From: Asticcacaulis sp.
Lineage (GTDB): Bacteria > Pseudomonadota > Alphaproteobacteria > Caulobacterales > Caulobacteraceae
Length of the DNA stretch: 14,706 nucleotides
Direction of reading: 5' to 3'
Assembly: GCF_020217185.1 (NCBI RefSeq)
Contig: NZ_JAIWNX010000196.1
Location: 1-14,706, forward strand
The translations under genes were made by a program, and so were the position numbers. Below are positions 6,495-13,735 of the stretch, piece by piece. Within the stretch, counting starts at the first letter, position 1. Each line of letters begins with the position of its first letter. The notes beneath the pieces were generated by a model. That model had not been told where the DNA came from. It made no database searches and worked only from the letters and a program-made list of their open reading frames with translations.

Positions 6495-7634
6495 TTACAG
6501 CTTGCTCAGATCGAAGCCGGTGGCCGGATTGACGGGGTTTTCGCCCTGGCGCAGCTCCATATAAAAGACCGTCGGCTTGTCGGTCAGATTGGGCGTGCGC
6601 CCCAGCGGCTCCCCCCTGGCCACGGTGCGGTTGGGATCGACATAGACCCGCCCCAGCCCCGTCATCACCACATGATAGCCATTGCCGATATCGAGAATGA
6701 TCACCTGACCATAGCCGTCCAGCGGCCCGGCATATTCAACGCGGCCATTGCCGGGGCTGCGCACCTGCGCCCCCGGCGTGGTCTTCAGCCGCAGGCCGCG
6801 GCTGGTCTGACCGTCCACCGTCTCGCCATAGCTGGCGGCCTTTTCACCCACCACAGGCAGTTGTAGGTCGAGCGTCCGGCTCTGGGCCGGGCGCAGCGGC
6901 GAGGGCAGGCCCAGCAGGGTCCGCTGCCGCGCCTCAAGCTCCAGATTGCGCGCCTCAATGGCATCGGCTTCACGCAAAAGCTGGTCTTCCAGCGCCGCCC
7001 GATCGGCCATCAGGGTCTCTAACTGCTTCTGTTGCTCCGACACGTCGCTTTCGGAAATAAACAGCGCCTCGTTCTGCAAAGCCGCCTCGCGCCGCACGCG
7101 GATCAGGTTGCGGTTCTCCTCAGACAGCACGGCCGCGCGCTTTTTCAGCTCCGGCGTAATCTCTTTCAGCAATATGGCCGCGATCACCGCGTCATTGGCC
7201 TTGCGCGTCGAAACGAAAATCGTCGGCGGCGGGTTGCGCGAATAGATCTGCAAGGCGCTGAGCAACCGCGCCTGCTTGTTGCGCAACGTCCCCAGCCGCC
7301 GCGTCATATCGGCCTCAAGCAGGCTCAGCGTCTCCAGCCGCGCGCGATAGATCGCCGCCCGCTGTTCCGACGCCCCCTGCGTGCGGGCTATGTCGATCAT
7401 CTGCGCCCGCAGCCGCTCGATCTCCTGCGCGATCTCCCGCGCCGACTGATGCTTCTGCTCGCGCTTGCGGGCATTGGCGCGCAACTCCGCCCCCAGCGTG
7501 TCCAGCTCGGTCTGCGCCTGCTTACTTAAGGGTTTCTGAACCGGCTGCGCCCCCACCGTGCCCGTGCACAACAGCACGAGCAGCGTCAGCGCAACCGGCT
7601 TGGCGGCGCGCAGCAGGGCAGGGTAAGGGATCAT
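6495..7634 (-). CDS. envC: EnvC-like murein hydrolase activator (degenerate LytM)
   Basis: Periplasmic coiled-coil protein that, in known relatives, switches on cell-wall amidases at the division site. The 379-aa protein has a signal peptide (cleavage near VGA at 28), long charged helices with coiled-coil character at about 38-245, and a C-terminal LytM/M23-type domain at about 258-373. The metal ligands of active M23 peptidases are missing: the first motif reads SRGLRLKT (278-285) and the usual HFELR region reads FYMELRQ (357-363). The domain should therefore be a regulator and not an enzyme. The envC-ctpA order on one strand is common in alphaproteobacteria and supports joint function in the envelope. 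A CtrA-like box lies 24-39 bp before the start. Confidence 0.9.
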   Translation of the reverse strand: MIPYPALLRAAKPVALTLLVLLCTGTVGAQPVQKPLSKQAQTELDTLGAELRANARKREQKHQSAREIAQEIERLRAQMIDIARTQGASEQRAAIYRARLETLSLLEADMTRRLGTLRNKQARLLSALQIYSRNPPPTIFVSTRKANDAVIAAILLKEITPELKKRAAVLSEENRNLIRVRREAALQNEALFISESDVSEQQKQLETLMADRAALEDQLLREADAIEARNLELEARQRTLLGLPSPLRPAQSRTLDLQLPVVGEKAASYGETVDGQTSRGLRLKTTPGAQVRSPGNGRVEYAGPLDGYGQVIILDIGNGYHVVMTGLGRVYVDPNRTVARGEPLGRTPNLTDKPTVFYMELRQGENPVNPATGFDLSKL

Positions 7635-7657
7635 CCGCTCAGGCTAAGGGCAGAAGG

Positions 7658-7672
7658 TTAATGCGCCGTTAG
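7658..7672. promoter_or_regulatory. CtrA-like box upstream of envC
   Basis: On the minus strand this reads CTAA-N7-TTAAC, one mismatch from TTAA-N7-TTAAC (the last C falls at 7657). It lies close to the envC start and in the same orientation as the gene. A further TTAA lies at 7680-7683. Match only; no other evidence of binding. Confidence 0.35.
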
Positions 7673-7693
7673 GGGAGGTTAATTGATTCAAGA

Positions 7694-7720
7694 TGTGGGG
7701 GCGCAGCCCCCACACCCCGA
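7694..7720 (-). repeat. REP-like palindrome, copy 1
   Basis: On the minus strand a CGGGG head leads into a 9-bp perfect stem (7694-7702 with 7706-7714) with loop TGC. It matches the element at 7766-7792 at 22 of 27 positions, and four of the five differences fall as two complementary pairs within the stem. It lies beyond the nrdB terminator, in inverted orientation to copy 2. Confidence 0.75.
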
Positions 7721-7723
7721 TAC

Positions 7724-7759
7724 AAAAAAGCGCCCCATTGCCTGACAATGGAGCGCTTT
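7724..7759 (-). terminator. Rho-independent terminator of nrdB
   Basis: AAAGCGCCCCATTG (7727-7740) pairs with CAATGGAGCGCTTT (7746-7759), 13 of 14 pairs, loop of five. On the minus strand it runs into six Ts (7724-7729). It follows nrdB and lies between the two REP-like palindromes. Confidence 0.85.
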
Positions 7760-7765
7760 AATCAT

Positions 7766-7792
7766 CCGGGGTTTGGGGCCTGCGGCCCCAAA
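7766..7792 (+). repeat. REP-like palindrome, copy 2
   Basis: On the plus strand a CCGGGG head leads into a 9-bp perfect stem (7772-7780 with 7784-7792) with loop TGC. It lies 24 bp after the nrdB stop. A run of As continues past the stem on the plus strand, so on the minus strand the Ts come before the stem and it is not itself a terminator for nrdB. The heads of copies 1 and 2 face each other across the terminator. Confidence 0.75.
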
Positions 7793-7816
7793 AAAAACCT
7801 TTAAAGACCTTATCCC

Positions 7817-8869
7817 TTACACATTCACGCCGCGGGTGGCTTCCGAGCGCTTTTTGAGCAGGGTATCGAAAGCGTCCCACACACCTTCGCCGCCGGTCCA
7901 AGAGCCCTTGGTCGCGGCCTTGGAGTATTCGGTGGCACGGGCTTCGAAGAAGTTGGCGTGTTCGACGCCCGACAGCAGGACCTGAAGCCAGGGCAGCGGG
8001 TTTTCCTGCACGCCGAACACTTCGGGCAGTTCCAGTTGACGCAGGCGCCAGTCGGCGATGTAGCGGATATATTGTTTGATGTCGTCCGGCGTCATGCCCT
8101 CGACCGGACCCATTTCGAAGGCCAGTTCGATGAACTTGTCTTCGAGGCCGACCACGGTTTTGCAGCAATCGACGATGTCGTCTGCCACGGCCTTGGTCAC
8201 CGCGCCGGTTTCCTTGTTGAAGGCGTGGTAGAGCTTGATGATGCCTTCGCAGTGCAGGCTTTCGTCGCGCACCGACCACGAGACGATCTGCCCCATGCCC
8301 TTCATCTTGTTGAAGCGCGGGAAGTTCATCAGCATGGCGAAGGAGGCAAACAGTTGCAGGCCTTCGGTAAAGCCACCGAACATAGCGAGCGTGCGGCAGA
8401 TATCGGCATCGGTATCGACGCCGAACTTCTGCATGAAGTCGTGTTTGTCGCGCATGGCCTCGTATTCCATGAACGCGCCAAACTCGGCTTCGGGCATACC
8501 GATGGTTTCGAGCAGCAGGGCATAGGCGGCGATGTGCACGGTCTCCATATTGGCGAAGGCCGACAGCATCATCTTGATCTCGGTCGGTTTGAACACCCGA
8601 CCGTATTTTTCCATGTAGTTGTCCTGAACCTCGATGTCCGACTGCGTGAAGAAGCGGAAGATCTGGGTCAGCAGGTTGCGCTCATTGTCGTTCAGCTTGG
8701 ACGCCCAGTCTTTGACGTCTTCGCCCAGCGGCACCTCTTCGGGCAGCCAGTGCACCTGTTGCTGCTTTTGCCAGAAGTCGAAGGCCCACGGATAGCGGAA
8801 CGGCTTATAGGCAATCGAGGGGGTAAGCAGGCCCGCCTTGGGCTGGGCACCGGGGATGATGAGGCTCAT
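7817..8869 (-). CDS. nrdB: Class Ia ribonucleotide reductase beta subunit
   Basis: Small subunit of aerobic ribonucleotide reductase; it holds the di-iron centre and tyrosyl radical used by NrdA to make deoxyribonucleotides. The 350-aa protein has all expected ligands: D78, E109 and H112 (METVH), E169, E203 and H206 (RDESLH). The radical tyrosine is present as Y116, four residues after H112, as in E. coli R2. The C-terminal end is short and lacks acidic clusters I would expect in some families, so the NrdA contact is less clear. Its own promoter region with NrdR-like boxes lies upstream, and a terminator follows, so it is probably transcribed alone. nrdA is not in this window. A GANTC site (8882-8886) lies 13 bp before the start. 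Confidence 0.95.
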   Translation of the reverse strand: MSLIIPGAQPKAGLLTPSIAYKPFRYPWAFDFWQKQQQVHWLPEEVPLGEDVKDWASKLNDNERNLLTQIFRFFTQSDIEVQDNYMEKYGRVFKPTEIKMMLSAFANMETVHIAAYALLLETIGMPEAEFGAFMEYEAMRDKHDFMQKFGVDTDADICRTLAMFGGFTEGLQLFASFAMLMNFPRFNKMKGMGQIVSWSVRDESLHCEGIIKLYHAFNKETGAVTKAVADDIVDCCKTVVGLEDKFIELAFEMGPVEGMTPDDIKQYIRYIADWRLRQLELPEVFGVQENPLPWLQVLLSGVEHANFFEARATEYSKAATKGSWTGGEGVWDAFDTLLKKRSEATRGVNV

Positions 8870-8911
8870 GGCATGACTTCCGAATCGACACTGAACTGAG
8901 GCCCCATATCA

Positions 8912-8957
8912 CCACACTTTGTAGTTAACACCAGATGAATATCTACATCTTGTGTGG
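8912..8957. promoter_or_regulatory. NrdR-like boxes upstream of nrdB
   Basis: The better box at 8940-8955 contains CTACATCTTGTGT, which fits the NrdR consensus acaCwAyATaTwGtgt at 12 of 13 core positions. A weaker partner, CCACACTTTGTAG at 8912-8924, reads on the other strand as the same sequence with two bases missing. The centres are about 28-32 bp apart depending on alignment; known NrdR sites come as pairs near 31 bp. The location before a ribonucleotide reductase gene supports the call. Confidence 0.6.
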
Positions 8958-9101
8958 GCACAATGTCGCGTCTGGGGATAATTGGCCGCGCGGGTGAGTC
9001 GCCCGTCGCGCGTGCACCCTAGCACAGGCGCGGGGGCAGACAGGAGTCCCATTCTGGGGTTTTGGCCCGCATTTATCTTACGGGCGGCGCGGTTTTACAG
9101 A

Positions 9102-9935
9102 TCACCCGCCCTTGAGGCTGTTCCAGTCGCGGGCCGGGGCCGTGGCACCGGCGGGTTTCAGCGAGGCCTGAAGCCAGGCGAGGTTTTTATCCGCCACATC
9201 CGGCGGCAGGTCCTGCCGCAGCAGTTTTTCCGCCTCGGCCAGCTTGCCCTGCATCCCCAGAACGAGCGCCAGATTCTGACGCACCTGAATGGTCGCGCCG
9301 GGCAGGGTGACGGCGCGGCGCAGGATCGTTTCGGCCTGCGCCAGATCGCCATTGCCGGCCTTGTACATGGCCTGATTGGTGAGGACGGCGGGGTTATCGG
9401 GCGACAGGCTGAGCGCCTTGTCCCACATGGTCAGCGCCTCTTCGCTGCGCTTGGTCTGGTCATAGGCCACACCCAGAAGCGACCAAGCGCGCCAGTCATT
9501 GGGTTTCAATGTCGTGGCGGTTTGCAGCGGGTCGATGGCGTAGAAGGCGTCATTATTGGCGATGTGGCCGCGCGCCGCCGCCAGCAAGGCCTCGTAATTT
9601 TGCGGCGCGAACAACAGCACGCGGTGCGCCGTATCGGCGGCTTCCTTGGGGCTGCCCAGTGCGCGCTGCGCCTCCGACAGGGCCAGTCCGGCCTCAATAT
9701 CGGTCGGGTCATTGACAAATTCGCGATTGAAAAAGGCCGCGCGCCCCAGCGGGTCGAGGCGCATCGCCGCTTCGCGTTCGGCCCTGGTCGCCTTGACCGG
9801 CTTGGGCGGAGCCGGTGTCTCCACCAGCTTGACCGATTTCAGGCCTGATTTTTCGGCCGGTTTGGCGTCTTCGGCGGCCAGAACGGGAAGGGCCAGCAAA
9901 CCGCCAGCGAGCAACAGAACGGCAAGACGGGTCAT
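9102..9935 (-). CDS. TadD-like tetratricopeptide repeat protein
   Basis: A 277-aa exported protein with signal peptide MTRLAVLLLAGGLLALPVLA, a Pro/Lys-rich linker to about residue 55, and TPR-type helical repeats from about 78 to 255. Recognisable TPR units are AWSLLGVAYDQTKRSEEAL and AVLTNQAMYKAGNGDLAQAE. The last unit, VRQNLALVLGMQGKLAEAEK, closely resembles the C-terminal part of alphaproteobacterial TadD proteins, which help the secretin assemble in the Tad pilus. There is no lipobox cysteine, so a lipoprotein form is not supported. It lies 6 kb from the pilus genes in this window, beside nrdB and the aminopeptidase gene, so a Tad role is an inference from sequence. It may instead be a general periplasmic TPR adaptor. 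Confidence 0.78.
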   Translation of the reverse strand: MTRLAVLLLAGGLLALPVLAAEDAKPAEKSGLKSVKLVETPAPPKPVKATRAEREAAMRLDPLGRAAFFNREFVNDPTDIEAGLALSEAQRALGSPKEAADTAHRVLLFAPQNYEALLAAARGHIANNDAFYAIDPLQTATTLKPNDWRAWSLLGVAYDQTKRSEEALTMWDKALSLSPDNPAVLTNQAMYKAGNGDLAQAETILRRAVTLPGATIQVRQNLALVLGMQGKLAEAEKLLRQDLPPDVADKNLAWLQASLKPAGATAPARDWNSLKGG

Positions 9936-10053
9936 GCGACACCCTGAGACGGCCGGAGGCGTTCTGGCCTCGCAAAAACGAATACGGCTTTAAGCTTTGA
10001 TTTAGACCCCTAAATATATGGTTAAACCCTCTGCTGTTCCTGAGAAGACTGCC

Positions 10054-11466
10054 ATGCCCAAGCCCTTGCCCAACCCGCCCGCCAAAACGCCCGAAAACAT
10101 CATCTTCGGCCTGTTTGAGGATGAGGTGGAGGCGGCGTTGTCCGCCCTGGAGGCGACGCAGGCGGCGTTTTTGCGGGCGAAGGGCTTTACGGGTAAGGCG
10201 GGGGCGCTGGTCGTGCTGCCGCTCAATGGCGGTCTGGCGGCGTGGTTCGGTCTGGGGGTGCGCCGGGCCTATAATCCTCTGTGCTTCCGCGCCCTGCCGG
10301 GGCAGTTGCCTTCCGGGGTGTGGCGGCTGAAGGCCGATGAGGGGCTGGATCGCAAGGCCATCCATGTGGCGTTCCAACTGGGGGCTTACGTCTTTGATCG
10401 CTATAAGGCCGGCAAGGCCTTACGCGATGAGGTGCGGCTGGACGCCAGCGACCTTGATGCCGAGGCGCGCGACGCCGTGGCGCTGGAGGTTTCGGCGCAC
10501 GATCTGGTGCGTGATCTGGTCAATACGCCCGCCAATGATATGGGCCCGGCCGAGATCGAAGCAGCGGCGAGGTCGCTGGCCTCAGAGTTCAATGCACAGA
10601 TCAGCGTCATTACCGGGGATGCGCTGCTGCGTGAAAACTTCCCGGCGGTGCACGCCGTGGGTCGTGCGGCGGTCGAAGCCCGCGCCCCGCGCTTTATCGA
10701 AATCGACTGGACGCCGCAGGTCGAGGATATTTCCGATGTCCGCAAGCCGGTCATTGTTCTGGTCGGCAAGGGCGTGGTGTTTGACACCGGCGGCCTGAAC
10801 ATCAAGGGCGGGGCCGGTATGGCCCTGATGAAAAAGGATATGGGTGGTGCGGCGCATGTGCTGGGGCTGGCGCGCCTGATCATGGGGGCCAATCTGCGTG
10901 TGCGTCTGCACGTACTGATCAGCGCCGTTGAAAACGCCATTTCCGGCGACGCCTTCCGGCCGGGCGACATCATCGCCTCGCGCGCCGGGCGCTCGATCGA
11001 GGTCGGCAATACGGATGCCGAAGGGCGGTTGATTCTGGCCGATGCCCTGACGCGGGCCGCGGAGCTGGAGCCCGATCTGACGCTCGATTTTGCCACCCTG
11101 ACCGGCGCGGCGCGCGTGGCGCTGGGGCCGGAAGTCATCCCCTTCTATACGGACGACGAAGAGATGGCGCGGCGGCTGGAGGTGGCGGCCATTGCCGAGC
11201 ACGACCCGCTGTGGCGGATGCCGCTGTGGGCCGGGTATCGTGACGCTTTGGAGTCCGATATCGCCGATCTCAGGAACGATCCGCAGGGTTGGGCGCAGGC
11301 CGGATCGGTGACGGCGGCGTTGTTCCTGCAAAGGTTCGCGCCACAGACGGGGGCGTGGGTGCATTTCGACCTCTACGCCTGGAACCCGCGCGGCCGTCCG
11401 GGCTTCCCCGTCGGGGCCGAGGCCCAGACCCTGCGCGCCGTCTTCCGCCTGATCCGCGGGCTGTGA
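10054..11466 (+). CDS. Leucyl aminopeptidase family protein (M17)
   Basis: Cytosolic two-metal aminopeptidase that removes N-terminal residues from peptides. The 470-aa product has the complete M17 site with the same spacing as E. coli PepA: K239 and D244 (GKGVVFDTGG), K251, D262, then D321, E323 and R325 in NTDAEGRL. The N-terminal third is the variable domain of the family. An ATG at 10018 in the same frame is possible, but it has no ribosome site and lies in an AT-rich stretch that looks like promoter; the ATG at 10054 has GAGAAG upstream, so I prefer it. The gene diverges from the TadD-like gene and is followed, 201 bp on, by an NlpC/P60 cell-wall peptidase. That pairing suggests, but does not prove, a part in recycling wall peptides. 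Confidence 0.92.
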   Translation: MPKPLPNPPAKTPENIIFGLFEDEVEAALSALEATQAAFLRAKGFTGKAGALVVLPLNGGLAAWFGLGVRRAYNPLCFRALPGQLPSGVWRLKADEGLDRKAIHVAFQLGAYVFDRYKAGKALRDEVRLDASDLDAEARDAVALEVSAHDLVRDLVNTPANDMGPAEIEAAARSLASEFNAQISVITGDALLRENFPAVHAVGRAAVEARAPRFIEIDWTPQVEDISDVRKPVIVLVGKGVVFDTGGLNIKGGAGMALMKKDMGGAAHVLGLARLIMGANLRVRLHVLISAVENAISGDAFRPGDIIASRAGRSIEVGNTDAEGRLILADALTRAAELEPDLTLDFATLTGAARVALGPEVIPFYTDDEEMARRLEVAAIAEHDPLWRMPLWAGYRDALESDIADLRNDPQGWAQAGSVTAALFLQRFAPQTGAWVHFDLYAWNPRGRPGFPVGAEAQTLRAVFRLIRGL

Positions 11467-11545
11467 CAATCTGCGCCTCGCCGGTCGTGTCATTAACTCC
11501 ACATTCGCATCTTTGCGCTATGGTCTTGCTCTAAGCCTTTCTCTG

Positions 11546-11560
11546 TTAAGACTTTTTTAC
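11546..11560. promoter_or_regulatory. CtrA-like box upstream of the NlpC/P60 gene
   Basis: TTAA-N7-TTAC on the plus strand, or GTAA-N7-TTAAC on the minus strand: one mismatch from the CtrA consensus. It lies 108-122 bp before the NlpC/P60 start in an intergenic region that otherwise has no gene; a further TTAA lies 14 bp after the box's last TTAC begins. Motif match only. Confidence 0.35.
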
Positions 11561-11619
11561 GAAGGTTAAGCAGGTGAAAAGGGCATGATGGTGAGTTTTT
11601 TTGAACGCCTCATATATAT

Positions 11620-11644
11620 CCGAAAAGTGGTATCCACTTTTCGG
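11620..11644. repeat. Perfect 11-bp palindrome before the NlpC/P60 gene
   Basis: CCGAAAAGTGG (11620-11630), spacer TAT, then CCACTTTTCGG (11634-11644). It lies 23 bp before the ATG, so it would fold in the mRNA leader just ahead of the ribosome site, or act as an operator. Palindromes of this kind (CCGAAAAGTGG...) are familiar to me from intergenic regions of other alphaproteobacteria, function unknown. Confidence 0.7.
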
Positions 11645-11667
11645 TATGAGGCTCCAGAGGCAGCAGA

Positions 11668-12522
11668 ATGGCCCACGACGATTTCGACCCGCGCATGACG
11701 CCGTTCAAGGACGGCAAGGCCGATCAGCGCCTTCAGGGGCTGATGCGCGCCGAAACCTTTGTCGTTGGCGAAACCCTCGCCTGCGCCGCACCGGTCAGCG
11801 CTATCCGCGCCGCCCCCAGCGACAGCGCCGAGCAACTGGATCAGATTCTGTTCGGAGAGCGCTTCCGCGTGATCGAACGTTCCCGCGACTATGTGTGGGG
11901 TCAGGCCCTGCGTGACGGCTATTGCGGCTATGTGCGCGAAGCCGACCTGTCGCGCGACTGGTACGTGCCGACCCATTATGTTTCGACCCTGCGCAGCTAC
12001 GTCTTCTCGGAGCCGAACCTGAAATCGCAGATCGTTTGTGCGCTCAGCCGCAATGCGCTGGTCAGTGTCACCGGCACGGATGGCAATTATGCGCAGCTCA
12101 ATGATCTGGGCTGGATCTACCGCGCCCACCTGTCGGACTTTACGGATTTCGACCACGACTATGTCAGCGTCGCTGAAACCTATCTCAACGCCCCCTATCA
12201 GTGGGGGGGGCGCGAAAGCGAAGGCCTCGATTGCTCCGGTCTGGTGCAGCAGGCGCTCTACGCCGTCGGTCAGGCCTGCCCGCGCGATTCGGACATGCAG
12301 TCGCATATGGGCGAAGCGCTGGACATCGGTGCGGACCTGAAAGGCCTCTATCGCGGTGATCTGGTGTTCTGGAAGGGCCACGTCGCCATCATGCGCGACG
12401 AAGACCATATCATTCACGCCAATGGCCACCACATGAAGACGGTTATCGAGCCGCTGCGTGAGGCCGTGGACCGCATCGAAGCGGCGGGCGTGGGCCGACC
12501 GATCGCCTTCCGCCGACTGTAA
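11668..12522 (+). CDS. SH3-NlpC/P60 cell-wall peptidase
   Basis: Likely gamma-D-glutamyl-diamino-acid endopeptidase acting on peptidoglycan peptides. The 284-aa protein has two SH3-like segments (about 35-95 and 100-158) followed by an NlpC/P60 catalytic domain (about 163-284). The catalytic cysteine is C189 in GLDCSGLVQ, with H238 in GHVAIM and H250 in IIHANGHH as the histidine and third polar residue. No signal peptide is seen, so it may act on cytosolic peptides taken back from the wall, like the dipeptidyl-peptidase VI group, which fits its place after an aminopeptidase gene. AGAGG precedes the ATG. A terminator lies 20 bp after the stop. Confidence 0.9.
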   Translation: MAHDDFDPRMTPFKDGKADQRLQGLMRAETFVVGETLACAAPVSAIRAAPSDSAEQLDQILFGERFRVIERSRDYVWGQALRDGYCGYVREADLSRDWYVPTHYVSTLRSYVFSEPNLKSQIVCALSRNALVSVTGTDGNYAQLNDLGWIYRAHLSDFTDFDHDYVSVAETYLNAPYQWGGRESEGLDCSGLVQQALYAVGQACPRDSDMQSHMGEALDIGADLKGLYRGDLVFWKGHVAIMRDEDHIIHANGHHMKTVIEPLREAVDRIEAAGVGRPIAFRRL

Positions 12523-12542
12523 GAAATCAAGAGTCTGATGCA

Positions 12543-12570
12543 AAAAACCCGCCGTCTCCGGCGGGTTTTT
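12543..12570. terminator. Bidirectional rho-independent terminator
   Basis: AAAAACCCGCCG (12543-12554) pairs perfectly with CGGCGGGTTTTT (12559-12570) around a four-base loop, with a T-run on each strand. It lies between the convergent NlpC/P60 and cytochrome c genes and can serve both. Confidence 0.93.
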
Positions 12571-12581
12571 CTGTGTCTGGA

Positions 12582-13313
12582 TTACTGTGCGGCGGCCGGA
12601 GCCTCAGCCGATGCCGCCGGAGCCGGTGCGGGTGTGGCAGACGCCGCCGGAGCCGCTTTTGCAGAGGCAGGGCTGGCCGCTGTTGCCGGTGCGGCCGCCG
12701 CCTCAGCGGGCTGGGCCGGAGCGGCACCCGCTGAGGGCGCCGCGCCCGGCTGACGCGAGGGATCGGGGGCCGGGATCGGATAGCCGGTCGAACCCTTGGA
12801 ATGCAGGTAGGCGATCAGGGCGATGCGCTCTTCCGGCTTCTTGATACCGGCAAAGCCCATCTTGGTGCCCTTGACCCACTTCGCCGGATTGCCGAGGAAG
12901 TGATAGAGCTGATCATAGGTCCAGGTCGGCGCCTCGGCGGCGTGCGCCTTCATGCCGTCGGAATAGGCAAAGCCCGCATGGCCGGCCGTCGCGCGACCCA
13001 CCACGCCCCACAGGCCCGGACCGGTCATATTGGCATTGGCCGGATCGACATTGTGGCACGAGACGCACTTGCCGAAGGCCTTTTCACCGGCGGCCAGATC
13101 GGCGGTCGGCAGCACCGTGCCCCAATCCGGATCAAGCTCAACGGCAGCCGCGCCGCCACCCGCTTCGGCTTCGGCCACTTCGACGGCGTAGCCTGGCTTG
13201 GCCGGCGGTTCTGTGTGGTAAAGGGCATCGACGCCCACGCGCGCCACCACAATAACCAGCGCCGCCGTGAGGCCCGCCGCCATGATCTTGTTAAACTGAA
13301 GATTACCGCTCAT
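12582..13313 (-). CDS. Membrane-anchored class I cytochrome c
   Basis: Single-haem electron carrier facing the periplasm. The 243-aa protein starts with an uncleaved-looking membrane anchor (about residues 8-31), then an acidic, Ala/Gly-rich linker, then a cytochrome c fold at about 70-175. The haem site is C83-V-S-C86-H87 and the sixth ligand is likely M152 in GTKMGFAG; NMTGPGLWGVVGR (95-107) is typical of the class. It resembles the CycM/c552 type that links the bc1 complex to oxidases. The last 60 or so residues are almost only Ala, Pro, Ser and Glu, unusual for this family. It diverges from pheA. A GAGG ribosome site precedes the ATG. Confidence 0.92.
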   Translation of the reverse strand: MSGNLQFNKIMAAGLTAALVIVVARVGVDALYHTEPPAKPGYAVEVAEAEAGGGAAAVELDPDWGTVLPTADLAAGEKAFGKCVSCHNVDPANANMTGPGLWGVVGRATAGHAGFAYSDGMKAHAAEAPTWTYDQLYHFLGNPAKWVKGTKMGFAGIKKPEERIALIAYLHSKGSTGYPIPAPDPSRQPGAAPSAGAAPAQPAEAAAAPATAASPASAKAAPAASATPAPAPAASAEAPAAAQ

Positions 13314-13735
13314 GCCGCCTCTGACGTCCCGACTCTATATCCCAGCGTTCAGCCGCCTATTTGACCGGACGATCCCCTCGGGGTCAATGCCGGGTAGCGG
13401 CTCTTTATCTCTGTTCTCTGACACGAAAAGGCCTCATTGCGCAAGCCGCCTTTCGCGCGGCAAAGCGTCCTCAGGGCTTCTGTGTCAAATCGTCGCAGAA
13501 CCGCAAAAGCCGCCTGCGCACCTGTTTGCCTCTAAGCCAAATCGCGCCCTATTTCCAGCACTAGATAGAAATGACTTTGAGGTGAGGGGACATTTCGCTC
13601 TAATTTCTTGTTTCGCCGCCTGTATTTTCAAAACCTACCTTTCGCTTTAGGCATAGAGCTTTGCGCCGAAACCCTTGAAAAACGGCGGAAAGACAGGCAC
13701 AGACGGCGCTTTCTGTTGTTCAGGGTCTCTCTGCC
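13314..13735. other. Divergent intergenic region between the cytochrome c and pheA genes
   Basis: These 422 bp hold no convincing gene. Open frames across it lack ribosome sites and family-like sequence. A small hairpin GATCCCC/GGGGTC lies near 13370-13385. Promoters for both flanking genes must lie here, but I could not place them. Confidence 0.6.

Noticed and set aside
5473..6564. Long open frame on the plus strand opposite ctpA (363 codons)
   Set aside because: It is the shadow of ctpA: its sequence is rich in Arg, His, Gln and Leu, shows no family motif, and the opposite strand encodes a complete S41 protease.
7958..8899. Long open frame opposite nrdB (313 codons)
   Set aside because: Antisense shadow of an intact NrdB with all metal ligands; no ribosome site or recognisable domain.
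9080..9101. Short GCCCG/CGGGC hairpin after the TadD-like gene as terminator
   Set aside because: The stem is only five pairs with an 11-base loop and no T-run on the minus strand.
13312..13650. 112-codon frame between the cytochrome c and pheA genes
   Set aside because: It begins inside the start region of the divergent gene, lacks a ribosome site and resembles no family.
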